From the NCBI RefSeq assembly GCF_000429225.1, contig NZ_AUBL01000033.1, forward strand, positions 1-50,444: a stretch of 50,444 nucleotides of DNA, in the 5' to 3' direction. The notes beneath the pieces were generated by a model. That model made no database searches. It was not told the origin of the DNA and worked only from the letters and a program-made list of their open reading frames with translations. This document shows positions 8,101-15,593 of the stretch, one piece after another. The position numbers and the translations under genes are program-made. How positions within the stretch are numbered: position 1 is the first letter of the stretch; the number at the start of each line of letters is the position of its first letter. Source of the DNA: Actinomyces dentalis DSM 19115. Its GTDB lineage: Bacteria; Actinomycetota; Actinomycetes; Actinomycetales; Actinomycetaceae.

Positions 8101-8801
8101 GGGGACGCCTCGGCCGCGCGGCCGGGACGAGACCGGGTCCGGTCGTGTCGGTCGTGCCGGTCGCACCGTCCGTCTGCGCGTCTGCCCCGGGGGAGTCGGG
8201 GCGCGGCCCGGGATCCGATGCGCCATCCGCCGGTGAGCCCCGCCTCGGGGGGCTCGGGCCGTGGCCAGCCGGCGCTGGAAGAGCGTGCCGGTGAGCCCCG
8301 CCTCGGGGGCGTCGTCATCCCGGCGGTTCTGCTCGCGGCTGCCTTCCACGATGCCCCCCGCCCTCGGGGTGTCGTTTTGGTGGTGTCAGCTGGGCTCGCA
8401 TTGTGCGAGGTGGGCCGGCACGGATCGAGCTGGGGTGGATTCCGTCGCGCTGGGCTCGCATGACGCAAGGTGGTGTGGATTCCGTCGCGCTGGGCTCGCA
8501 TTACGCAAGCCGGGTCGGGCACGTTCCTTAGCGTGGTGGCGATCGCTGCGGGCCCCCGCCCGGCGGCTCTCCCGACGAGTCCACCGCCAACATCAAGTCC
8601 TGAATAATCCATTCGCACCGCCTGCGGGAAAGCCCTGCACATATTCGATCGGACAATCACCGCCGTCCTCGCGCTCTACGTGTTCGAAATCACACCCTGA
8701 ATAACCTTTGTGAACCAACATCACACAATCGTCCCGGCGGGGCCGCGCCGCAGCCCCGCCAATACGCCGAGAACTCCGAACACCGGACAATCCCCGCCGA
8801 C
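8101..8801. other. Intergenic region with short direct repeats, no gene seen
   Basis: About 700 bases carry no convincing gene. A 23-base segment beginning GCCGGTGAGCCCCGCC occurs at 8229-8251 and 8287-8309. A motif beginning GCTGGGCTCGCA occurs at 8389, 8449 and 8489; the last two are preceded by an identical TGGATTCCGTCGC block. From about 8590 base composition becomes more AT-rich, marking the edge of the insert that holds the next two genes. Confidence 0.6.
8683..8709 (+). repeat. Left direct repeat flanking a lower-GC insert
   Basis: The segment reads TTCGAAATCACACC, CT, GAATAACCTTT. It recurs at 10514-10538 as TTCAAAATCACACC, GAATAACCTTA, differing by a two-base gap and two substitutions. 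The two copies bracket the 9062-10486 gene pair. Confidence 0.6.
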
Positions 8802-8830
8802 TTCACCGAGGCCCTTCGGGGTGTTATAGT
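8802..8830 (+). promoter_or_regulatory. Promoter of the 9062-10486 operon with long leader
   Basis: TTCACC (8802-8807), a 17-base spacer and TATAGT (8825-8830) form a credible vegetative promoter. The leader of more than 200 bases to the ATG at 9062 can fold: GGTGGTGAG (8838-8846) pairs with CTCAGCACCACC (8871-8882) apart from one bulged base. I could not match it to a known riboswitch class. Confidence 0.5.
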
Positions 8831-9061
8831 GAATCGTGGTGGTGAGGATCTTCGATGCCGGATCGGATGACTCAGCACCACCCATCCCGACTCGGACGGA
8901 CCCTCACCGCCCCGTCAGGGCCCGACGTCTGCAGCCTCATGACGCAAAACGGTTGAGGCGTCCAATCTCGCTCCCTCTGCCAGCGGGCGAGCTATTGGGC
9001 CGAGCCGAGCCCGACCGGGCACCACCACCATCGCCAGCAACTCCGATGAGAAGGGTTCAAC

Positions 9062-9805
9062 ATGCCAGTCGTGGTCCCCATAAGAATACTGCAGGGTCTG
9101 CTCTACGTCGTCGGCGCATATTTTCTGTGCGCTTCATCCGTGCTTTTCATTCGCAAAATAGTCTCAGTGCCTCCAGAAGTGTCCAGGAAGCTTCTGCATC
9201 TCTCCGCAATTATTGTTCTAACGGTATGGCTGTACGCTTTCGCCGACTGGAGGATCACGGAAGTTACAATAGTGGTGTTCGCCGTCGCGGCGCACCCGAT
9301 CCTTCTCCTTCTTCTCTCGATAAAGGATCGGTCCATAAAAGATCGGCCCGCCGCCTCCTCTCTTTCAAATATATCATCTGAAAGAAGTCCCGGAGAACTG
9401 CACAAGAGCCTGAGCGCCTCTTACCTCATGTTCATGTTGGCAGTAGGCGTCTGCTGGGGCTGGCTCGGGGACAGGAACCTCGCCCTTGTCAGCATCTTCG
9501 CCTGGGGGCCAGGGGACGCGGCCGCCGCGCTGGTCGGGAAACGGTACGGGAAGAATAAGATCGGAAAAATGCGGAGAAAATCCTTGGAGGGCACGCTCGC
9601 CATGCTTGTACTCTCCTGGGTGAGCGTTTTCGCGGTTCTTTCATGGAATGACACCTTCTCCTCGGAGCAGGCCCTCCTGGTATCCGCTCTGACGGCGACG
9701 GTCACCACGGCCGCCGAGCTGGCAACGTCCAACGGGCTTGATACTTTCTTCTGCCCAGCGGCGGCCATGCTGATTCTGTGTCCGGCGCATCTTCTGTTCC
9801 AGTAG
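9062..9805 (+). CDS. Dolichol/phytol/diacylglycerol-kinase-like membrane enzyme
   Basis: A protein of 247 residues with about six to seven membrane helices. RKLLHLS (residues 42-48) and GPGDAAAALVGKRYGK (149-164) followed by KSLEG (173-177) are the conserved motifs of the polyprenol/phytol kinase family (SEC59/DGK1/VTE5-like, CTP-dependent), related to CdsA. It probably phosphorylates a lipid alcohol in the membrane; the substrate cannot be read from sequence. The ATG at 9062 has AGAAGGG upstream. It is followed 42 bases later by a cation-efflux-like gene, probably in the same transcript. Base composition is clearly lower in GC than that of its neighbours, suggesting acquisition. Confidence 0.75.
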   Translation: MPVVVPIRILQGLLYVVGAYFLCASSVLFIRKIVSVPPEVSRKLLHLSAIIVLTVWLYAFADWRITEVTIVVFAVAAHPILLLLLSIKDRSIKDRPAASSLSNISSERSPGELHKSLSASYLMFMLAVGVCWGWLGDRNLALVSIFAWGPGDAAAALVGKRYGKNKIGKMRRKSLEGTLAMLVLSWVSVFAVLSWNDTFSSEQALLVSALTATVTTAAELATSNGLDTFFCPAAAMLILCPAHLLFQ

Positions 9806-9847
9806 CTTTCTTTCGCGTCAATCTCGCAATCTAATTCAGGAGAACTC

Positions 9848-10486
9848 ATGGATCAAGATAAGAAAAGCGGTTACCGAACCCTCCTGACCTCAATGCTGCT
9901 GAGCTCACCCGGACCGCTGGTCCTGGGCCTGGGCCTCACTGTTGGTCACAGCTCCACACAACTCTCGGACTTCACCAGGCGAACGGCAGAGTTCTTGGCG
10001 CTCATCGTCGCCTTCGCCGTGTACACGGTGACGAACAGACGAAAGATGGACGAGAAGCGGAAACATGCGCTGGAGAGAAGAGGAAACAGTTTCGTCGGAG
10101 TGATCATGTGCGTGAGCGGGATGAGCATGATCCTCCTGACAGTCCTGTCAGGCAGGGAGGACAAGGGGAACGTCGTTCCTGCACTTGCGATCGCGATTCT
10201 CGGCGCGGCCACCAACATATTCTTCTGGCGCCGGTACGCATTTCTTCACAAAAAGCAGGGAAATTCCATCCTGGGTGTACAGGCGAGGTTGTTCAAAGCA
10301 AAATCGGGTGTCGACGTGTGCGTGACCATTGTGCTTGCTGCAATACTGGTATTCCCCGGCTCCGGAATTTCATCCCATCTGGATACCATTGGTTCCGTGC
10401 TGGTGTCACTGTACATGCTCAGGAGCGGTATAAAAACGATTTTCGAACAATGTCACCGGAATAACGCCGCGGAGCGGGGCGACTAA
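9848..10486 (+). CDS. Cation-efflux-like membrane protein
   Basis: A 212-residue protein with about five to six hydrophobic helices. The pattern LLTSMLLSSPGPLVLGLGL... followed by GVQARLFKAKSGVDVCVTIV and a terminal helix pair (IGSVLVSLYMLRSGIKTIFE) resembles the membrane part of cation diffusion facilitators, where a conserved Asp sits in the HxxxD/KSD-type helix. Only the D of SGVD is kept, and there is no cytoplasmic C-terminal domain, so metal transport is uncertain. AGGAG precedes the ATG by a few bases. It shares lower GC and probable co-transcription with the lipid-kinase-like gene. Confidence 0.5.
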   Translation: MDQDKKSGYRTLLTSMLLSSPGPLVLGLGLTVGHSSTQLSDFTRRTAEFLALIVAFAVYTVTNRRKMDEKRKHALERRGNSFVGVIMCVSGMSMILLTVLSGREDKGNVVPALAIAILGAATNIFFWRRYAFLHKKQGNSILGVQARLFKAKSGVDVCVTIVLAAILVFPGSGISSHLDTIGSVLVSLYMLRSGIKTIFEQCHRNNAAERGD

Positions 10487-10513
10487 AACACTATTCGTCA
10501 CCAAGGGCGGTCA

Positions 10514-10538
10514 TTCAAAATCACACCGAATAACCTTA
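10514..10538 (+). repeat. Right direct repeat flanking the lower-GC insert
   Basis: Partner of 8683-8709. It lies just after the stop of the second insert gene, in the gap before the convergent response regulator. A second pair of short repeats (CGTCAGCCCGTGGCGGG at 10569 and 10630) lies a little further on, already in the GC-rich background. Confidence 0.55.
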
Positions 10539-10685
10539 AAGGCTCATTGGGCGCATCCCGGCACCTGCCGTCAGCCCGTGGCGGGAGGAGATCCGCACCC
10601 GGTCGCGTCGGCCTGGAAATGGGCGGTGCGTCAGCCCGTGGCGGGCGGGACGGGATCCGGGGCGTCGGGACTAGCCGCGCCGAAC

Positions 10686-11513
10686 CTACTGGGATGGGCG
10701 GTCCGGATGATCGGTCCCGACCGGGGCTGGCCCCTCGCCCGCGCGCACGAGCCCGCTCTCGTACGCCAGCACAATGAGCTGGGCGCGGTCCCGCAAGTTC
10801 AGCTTGCGCAGCATGCGGTTGATGTGGGACTTGATCGTCGATTCGGCCAGGAAGAGGTCGCCGGCTATCTCTCTGTTGTTCATGGCCCGTCCCACCAGGG
10901 TGAGGATCTCCTTCTCCCGGTCGGACAGGACTGCGAGGAGGCCGGCTCGTCCGGCCCGCGCGCTGTGCTCTGGGGAGTCGGCGGCCCGCGCGCTGTGCTC
11001 TGGGGGGTCGGCGGGGCGCGCGCCGATCCCCGGGGAGTCGATGGGGCGCGCCGCGCCAGCCCCCGGGGAATCGGCGGAGGCGGGCGGCGCGAACCAGCGC
11101 TCCAGCAGCCGGCGGGTGGCCGAGGGGGCCACGACCGAGTCGCCCCGCGCCACGGCCCGGATCCCGGCGATCAGCTCGGGGGCCGTGGTGTCCTTGAGCA
11201 GGAAGCCCGAGGCCCCGGCCCTCATGGCGGCCACGAGGTAGTCGTCCAGGTCGAAGGTGGTCAGCACGATCACCTTGATCCCGGGATCGGCCTCCAGAAC
11301 GGCCCGGGTGGCGGCGATGCCGTCCAGGGCGGGCATTCGAATGTCCATGAGCACGACGTCGGGCCGGGTCGTCCTGACCATGGACAGGGCGCCGACGCCG
11401 TCGGACGCCTGCCCGACGACGCACATGTCCCTCTGGGCGTCGAGGATCATGCGGAAGCCGGTGCGGACCAGGTCCTGGTCGTCCACCAGCGCGATGCGCA
11501 GCGGCCGGCTCAC
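10686..11513 (-). CDS. NarL/LuxR-family response regulator (system 1)
   Basis: A protein of 275 residues: receiver domain with the acidic pair D11-D12, phospho-acceptor D57 (VVLMDIRMP) and K in GFLLKD, then a LuxR-type helix-turn-helix (LSDREKEILTLVGRAMNNREIAGDLFLAESTIKSH region). Between them is an unusually long linker of about 55 residues with an internal near-duplication (PADPPEHSARA / AADSPEHSARA). The start overlaps the kinase stop by four bases (ATGA), so the two are coupled. It probably activates genes whose promoters carry CTTtgGTCGTA half-sites, two of which flank this locus; that link is inference. Confidence 0.92.
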   Translation of the reverse strand: MSRPLRIALVDDQDLVRTGFRMILDAQRDMCVVGQASDGVGALSMVRTTRPDVVLMDIRMPALDGIAATRAVLEADPGIKVIVLTTFDLDDYLVAAMRAGASGFLLKDTTAPELIAGIRAVARGDSVVAPSATRRLLERWFAPPASADSPGAGAARPIDSPGIGARPADPPEHSARAADSPEHSARAGRAGLLAVLSDREKEILTLVGRAMNNREIAGDLFLAESTIKSHINRMLRKLNLRDRAQLIVLAYESGLVRAGEGPAPVGTDHPDRPSQ

Positions 11514-13132
11514 GGCGCCTCATCCCTCAAATGCGCGGCTGCGGCGTCCCGCTCCTCGGGGACCGCGGGGGAAGAGGCGGGCTGCGCGGCGGGTGGCGCC
11601 ACGGCATTCCGTTCCGCGGGGGAAGAGGCGGGCTGCGCAGTGGACGGCGCCGCAACGTCCCGCTCCGCGGCCGGGGTCGCGGGGACGCGGGCGCGCACGG
11701 CGAATCCGCCGCCGGGTTGCGGCCCGGCCTTCAGGTTCCCGCCGACCGCCTCGAGACGACGGCGCAGATTCGCCAGGCCCTGCCCGCCGCGCTCGCCCGA
11801 CCCCCCGCGGCCGTTCCGTTCGCCGGGGTCGCCCGGACGCCCGCCGCGCGGCGGGCCCTCCGCCGCATCGGCGCGGGGGGCTTCGGCCGGGTCGCCGTCC
11901 ACGACGGATCGGACGGTGCCCTCCGCCGCATCGGCGCGGGAGACTCCAGCTGCCTCGGCCGCCCCGGCCGCCCCGGGAGACGGCGCGTCGGCGGCGGGGT
12001 CGGGGTCAGCGCCGGGGCCGTCGTCGGGACGGTCCGTGACGGTCAGGACGACGTCGTCGTCGCGGTGCTCCACCGTTATATCGACGGAGGCCGGCCCCGC
12101 GTGCTTGAGCACATTGGTCAGCGACTCCTGGGCCGTGCGGTAGAGGGCGAGCCCGGCCTGCGTCCCGAGGGCGGGACGGCCCGGCGGCGGGTCGTCGATC
12201 CTCAATTCGACCGGCAGCCCGGCGGCGCGGACGTCGTTGACGAGTCGCGGCAGGTCGGAGAGCCCCGGAACCGGGCGCAGCGGCCCGCCCGACTCCGGGG
12301 AGGAGGACGAGGAGGTCAGGGTGCGGGTCAGACCGCGGGTGTCGGCCAGGGCCGAGCGGGCGGTCCTCCGTATCGTCCCCAGCGCCTGCGCCGCCTGCTC
12401 CAGGCGCTGGGGCGGCGGAAGGTCGATGTCGTCGGAGCTCGACGCCAGGTAGTGGCCCGCCTCGGCCTGGACCGCGATGAGGGCCAGGGCGTGCCCCACG
12501 ACGTCGTGGACCTCCCGGGCGATCTCGGTGCGCAGGGCCGCGTCGCGCGCCGCGTGCCGCTGCTCCTCCTCCGCCAGGCGGGCCGCCGACTCCGCCTGGC
12601 GGGCGCGGGCCTCCGCGGCCAGGGCCTCGGCCTCGACCACGCGGCTGGCGGCCAGTTCCTGGTGCTGCCTCTCCGACCTGCCCAGGCCCCAGGAGATGGC
12701 GGATACGCATATGGGTATGGCGAAGTTCGTGAGCAGACTCTGGCGGTAGTAGGTGGGGAAGCCCAGTTTGTCCCGGCTCCAGTCCCAGGAGCCCAGCGCG
12801 GCCCCGATGACCACTGCCGCGGTCCACAGGGGCGTGAGCTCCCGCCTGCCCCGTCGTCCCACCGCGTGGAGGGACACGACCATTGGCAGATCGGCGGGCA
12901 GGACGGAGTCCGTGACAATGATCTGGACCGCGCACAGGAGGCCGTGGACGCCGAGGACGGCGTCGGCGTGGCGCCCGCACCACCGCAGGGCGATCAGGGC
13001 CAGCGCCGCCCCGGCCGTGAGCCCCCAGGAGTGGGTACCCGCCCAGGTGCCGCCGACCGAGACGAGCGCCAGCGCGACGACCCCGAGTATCTTCAGGTAC
13101 CGGAGTCCGGTGGGTCTGCGCCGCCTGACCAT
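11510..13132 (-). CDS. Sensor histidine kinase, HisKA_3 type (system 1)
   Basis: I prefer the ATG at 13132, 8 bases past the fic stop, giving 540 residues; a longer upstream start would overlap fic. About four to five membrane helices occupy residues 10-150 with little extracytoplasmic sequence, as in intramembrane-sensing kinases. A coiled coil (155-205) leads to REVHDVVGHAL with phospho-acceptor H209. The ATP-binding domain has NVLKHAG (340-346) and GGQGLANLRRRLEAVGG (449-465), but roughly 80 Pro/Ala/Gly/Asp-rich residues (368-448) are inserted between these boxes, and a further Ala/Pro tail follows. Family kinases of this type often guard against membrane-active antibiotics together with a neighbouring ABC exporter. 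Confidence 0.92.
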   Translation of the reverse strand: MVRRRRPTGLRYLKILGVVALALVSVGGTWAGTHSWGLTAGAALALIALRWCGRHADAVLGVHGLLCAVQIIVTDSVLPADLPMVVSLHAVGRRGRRELTPLWTAAVVIGAALGSWDWSRDKLGFPTYYRQSLLTNFAIPICVSAISWGLGRSERQHQELAASRVVEAEALAAEARARQAESAARLAEEEQRHAARDAALRTEIAREVHDVVGHALALIAVQAEAGHYLASSSDDIDLPPPQRLEQAAQALGTIRRTARSALADTRGLTRTLTSSSSSPESGGPLRPVPGLSDLPRLVNDVRAAGLPVELRIDDPPPGRPALGTQAGLALYRTAQESLTNVLKHAGPASVDITVEHRDDDVVLTVTDRPDDGPGADPDPAADAPSPGAAGAAEAAGVSRADAAEGTVRSVVDGDPAEAPRADAAEGPPRGGRPGDPGERNGRGGSGERGGQGLANLRRRLEAVGGNLKAGPQPGGGFAVRARVPATPAAERDVAAPSTAQPASSPAERNAVAPPAAQPASSPAVPEERDAAAAHLRDEAP

Positions 13133-13140
13133 GGCCCCAA

Positions 13141-14352
13141 CTATGGCATTTCTCGGCGCGTTCCGGGTCGCGCCCGGCGTCCCAGAGCGGAGGCGACGTC
13201 GTCCATGAGATCGAGGATCTCGGGACTGCGCCACGCCCTCCGGTGCGGGCCGATGAGGTACCCGCGAAGCAGGCCGGCGGCTTCGAGCCGCTCCAGGGAG
13301 CGGCGCGCCGCGGCCTCGGAGACCCCGACGGCGGTCGCCGCGGAACCCGCGTCGAGGACCGGTCGGCGGGCGAGCAGCTCAATAATGGCGCGGTCCGGCG
13401 TGCCCGCGCGCCCGGGGGAGCGTTCGAGCATGGCCTCCACGGTCCGGCCGATCCGTCGCCCCGCGCTGCGCCCGAGCGCTGCGGCCCGCGCCGCGGCCCC
13501 GATGAAGAGCTCGACGATGACGAGCGGCTCGCCGCGGCGGTAGGCGTCCAGGGAGCGGAAGTAGGAGTCGACGTCGGCGAGCAGCACGGCGGACAGGGGC
13601 AGCGGGGCGTGCGGGGTCAGCCCCGCCCAGGAGAGCAGGACGTGGATGAGGGCGCGCCCCGTGCGGCCGTTGCCGTCGACGAAGGGGTGGATCGTCTCGA
13701 AGTGGGCGTGGGCGATGGCGGTCCTGGTCAGGGGCGGCAGATCCGTGCGGCGGGTGAAGGCGAAGAGGTCCTCCAGCGCTTCGGGCACCCGTTCGTGCCG
13801 GGGAGGAACGAAGAGCGCGCCCGCGGGGGAGAGCTCGGATCCGCCGATCCACACGGGCTCGCGGCGCAGCGCCCCGGCGTCGTCGGGGGCGCTGGACTCC
13901 AGGAGGGCGCGGTGCATGGACAGCAGGGAGTCGAGGCTCAGCGGCGGGCGGATCGAGGAGGCGGCCGTCATGGCCCGGGTATTGGCGACGACGAGTGCGG
14001 CGTTACCGCGGCCCGTCTCGAAGAGCTCGGCCTCCATGAGTCTGCGGGCGGAGACGGTGAGTCGTTCGATCCTCGAGGAGGCGCTGGACTCGCTGCGCAG
14101 GAGCAGGGGGGTGAACGGCAGGAGCGCGCTGGCGGCGTCGGAGTCGAAGCGCGAGACCGCGGCGACAGCGTCGGCCTCGGCGGCGGCGAGGCGCGTGGGG
14201 AGGGTCAGGGCGGCGTCGGCGATTTCGGGGACGACGGCGGCCTCGTAGGTGGAGGGGAGGAGGGCGCGCTGGCGGGGCGTGAGGAACTCGGCCATGCGCG
14301 AGGTCCAGGGCAGCGTCTCGCGGCCCGGCCTCGGCCACTCGTTCTCGCTCAT
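13141..14352 (-). CDS. Fic/DOC-family protein (probable AMP transferase) with C-terminal winged helix
   Basis: This 403-residue protein contains the catalytic Fic loop HPFVDGNGRTGR (from H222), preceded by the usual N-terminal Fic domain; the enzyme family transfers AMP from ATP to target proteins. A regulatory helix resembling the [S/T]xxxE[G/N] autoinhibitory motif is present at S92-SRI-E96, but the following residue is Arg instead of Gly/Asn. The C-terminal part (RAIIELLARRPVL...AAARRSLERLEAAGLLRG) looks like a winged-helix DNA-binding domain. It is the first gene of a reverse-strand operon with the kinase and regulator of system 1 (8-base gap to the kinase). It is divergent from exporter copy 3, with about 210 bases shared as regulatory region. 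Confidence 0.9.
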   Translation of the reverse strand: MSENEWPRPGRETLPWTSRMAEFLTPRQRALLPSTYEAAVVPEIADAALTLPTRLAAAEADAVAAVSRFDSDAASALLPFTPLLLRSESSASSRIERLTVSARRLMEAELFETGRGNAALVVANTRAMTAASSIRPPLSLDSLLSMHRALLESSAPDDAGALRREPVWIGGSELSPAGALFVPPRHERVPEALEDLFAFTRRTDLPPLTRTAIAHAHFETIHPFVDGNGRTGRALIHVLLSWAGLTPHAPLPLSAVLLADVDSYFRSLDAYRRGEPLVIVELFIGAAARAAALGRSAGRRIGRTVEAMLERSPGRAGTPDRAIIELLARRPVLDAGSAATAVGVSEAAARRSLERLEAAGLLRGYLIGPHRRAWRSPEILDLMDDVASALGRRARPGTRREMP

Positions 14353-14440
14353 CTGTCACCGGTCCGCTCGGTTCTTGCACTTAATGGGGTCAAGTGTCAC
14401 TTCTCGAGCGGGCCGGCGGCAAGGGCGGAGGGGCGCCGGC

Positions 14441-14525
14441 CTTTGGTCGTAGCCGGGGGTCGAAGTGTGGTCTTTGGTCGTATTCCGCCGCTTCGGGGCC
14501 GTTCCTAGAGTCAGTGCCATCAAGT
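14441..14525 (+). promoter_or_regulatory. Conserved exporter promoter with two direct half-sites (copy 3)
   Basis: CTTTGGTCGTA occurs at 14441-14451 and again, identically, at 14472-14482, exactly 31 bases apart (three helical turns). TAGAGT (14506-14511) is the -10 candidate, followed by CAGTGCCATCA. There is no good -35, so activation through protein bound at the proximal half-site is likely. The divergent fic-kinase-regulator operon starts on the other side, and a CACTT/AAGTG dyad near 14376-14394 lies between. Confidence 0.65.
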
Positions 14526-14561
14526 CGATGGGTTGAACGGATATGGAAGAAGGAGGACCTC

Positions 14562-15593
14562 ATGAGCGGTGTTCCGGGCGCTGCCGCCGAGTGGTCCCAG
14601 ACCACTCGCGGTGCCGATGTTGTGGTGGAGGCGCGTGATGTGGTGCGGGTGTACGGGTCGGGTGAGGCTCGGGTGGTGGCTCTGGGCGGGGTGAGTCTGA
14701 GCGTGGAGCGGGGTCAGTTCGTGGCGGTGATGGGCCCGTCGGGGTCGGGCAAGTCGACTCTGCTGCACTGCCTGGCCGGTCTGGACACTCCCACCTCGGG
14801 GTCAGTGCTCATCGCGGGTGAGGACCTGGCGGGCATGAACGACGCTCAGCTGACCCGGGTGCGGCGCGACAGGCTGGGGTTCGTGTTCCAGGCCTTCAAC
14901 CTCCTGCCCACCCTGAGCGCCGAGGAGAACATCCTGCTCCCGCTGCGCCTGGCCCGCCGCAGGCCCGATGAGCAGTGGTACCGGGCGGTCATCGACGCCC
15001 TGGGCATCGCCGACCGCCTGGACCACCGCCCCAGCCAGCTGTCGGGCGGCCAGCAGCAGAGGGTGGCCGTGGCCCGCGCCCTGGCCGGGCGCCCCGAGGT
15101 CGTCTTCGCCGACGAGCCCACCGGCGCCCTGGACACCGCCTCGGCCGCCTCGCTGCTTCAGGCCCTGGGGGCCATGTGCCGCAACCTGGGCCAGACCGTG
15201 GTCATGGTCACCCACGACGAGAACGCCGCCGCCGCCACCAACCGCATCATCCGCCTCACAGACGGACACATCACCACAGACAACCCCACCACCCACCACC
15301 ACGGTGCGGCCCCACACCACCACGCCGCACCCGCCGGCCCGGCCGCCCGCCACGGCGCGCCCGCCGGCCCGGACGCCCCGGCGGCCGCCCCCGGTCCCGA
15401 CCCCGCCGAGCCCCCGGCCGGGGACTTCCGGGCCACCGTGCCCGTGCCCACGCGCAGACCCACCCGCACTCCTGGCGTCACCCGCCACCCCGCCGCACCC
15501 GGCCGCCCCGCCGCCTCCTACTTCCCGGCCCCCCGGGCCGGCGCCGCGACCACAGGCCCCGCCGGCCCCCTCCAGACCAGGAGGATGCACTGA
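14562..15593 (+). CDS. ABC transporter ATP-binding protein, MacB/LolD type (copy 3, complete)
   Basis: A protein of 343 residues: Walker A GPSGSGKS (58-65), Q-loop Q110, signature LSGGQQQ (160-166), Walker B VVFADEP (180-186), switch H218. This is the standard 230-residue domain of MacB/LolD-type exporters. About 100 extra C-terminal residues are Pro/Ala-rich with His clusters ([12 protein letters not shown]), which the family lacks. AGGAGG at 14551-14556 fixes the ATG at 14562, although the frame is open further upstream. It overlaps the permease start by one base. Expression is probably controlled by the half-site promoter at 14441-14525 and thus by system 1 or 2. Confidence 0.95.
   Translation: MSGVPGAAAEWSQTTRGADVVVEARDVVRVYGSGEARVVALGGVSLSVERGQFVAVMGPSGSGKSTLLHCLAGLDTPTSGSVLIAGEDLAGMNDAQLTRVRRDRLGFVFQAFNLLPTLSAEENILLPLRLARRRPDEQWYRAVIDALGIADRLDHRPSQLSGGQQQRVAVARALAGRPEVVFADEPTGALDTASAASLLQALGAMCRNLGQTVVMVTHDENAAAATNRIIRLTDGHITTDNPTTHHHGAAPHHHAAPAGPAARHGAPAGPDAPAAAPGPDPAEPPAGDFRATVPVPTRRPTRTPGVTRHPAAPGRPAASYFPAPRAGAATTGPAGPLQTRRMH

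Noticed and set aside
8229-8510. Short direct repeats as a CRISPR array or IS ends
   Set aside because: Unequal spacing, only two to three units, no cas or transposase genes nearby.
9062-9805. Phosphatidate cytidylyltransferase (CdsA)
   Set aside because: The gene has the GDaaAxxxGkxxGkxK...KSxEG motif order of polyprenol/phytol kinases and lacks the long C-terminal CdsA signature.
13133-13234. Longer N-terminus for histidine kinase 1 starting at 13234
   Set aside because: It would overlap the fic coding end by about 90 bases and add an Arg-rich stretch. The ATG at 13132 directly follows the fic stop and starts just before the first membrane helix.
14376-14394. CACTT/AAGTG dyad between fic and exporter 3 as a firm operator
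   Set aside because: Only five bases per arm with a nine-base gap; too short to separate from chance without comparison.
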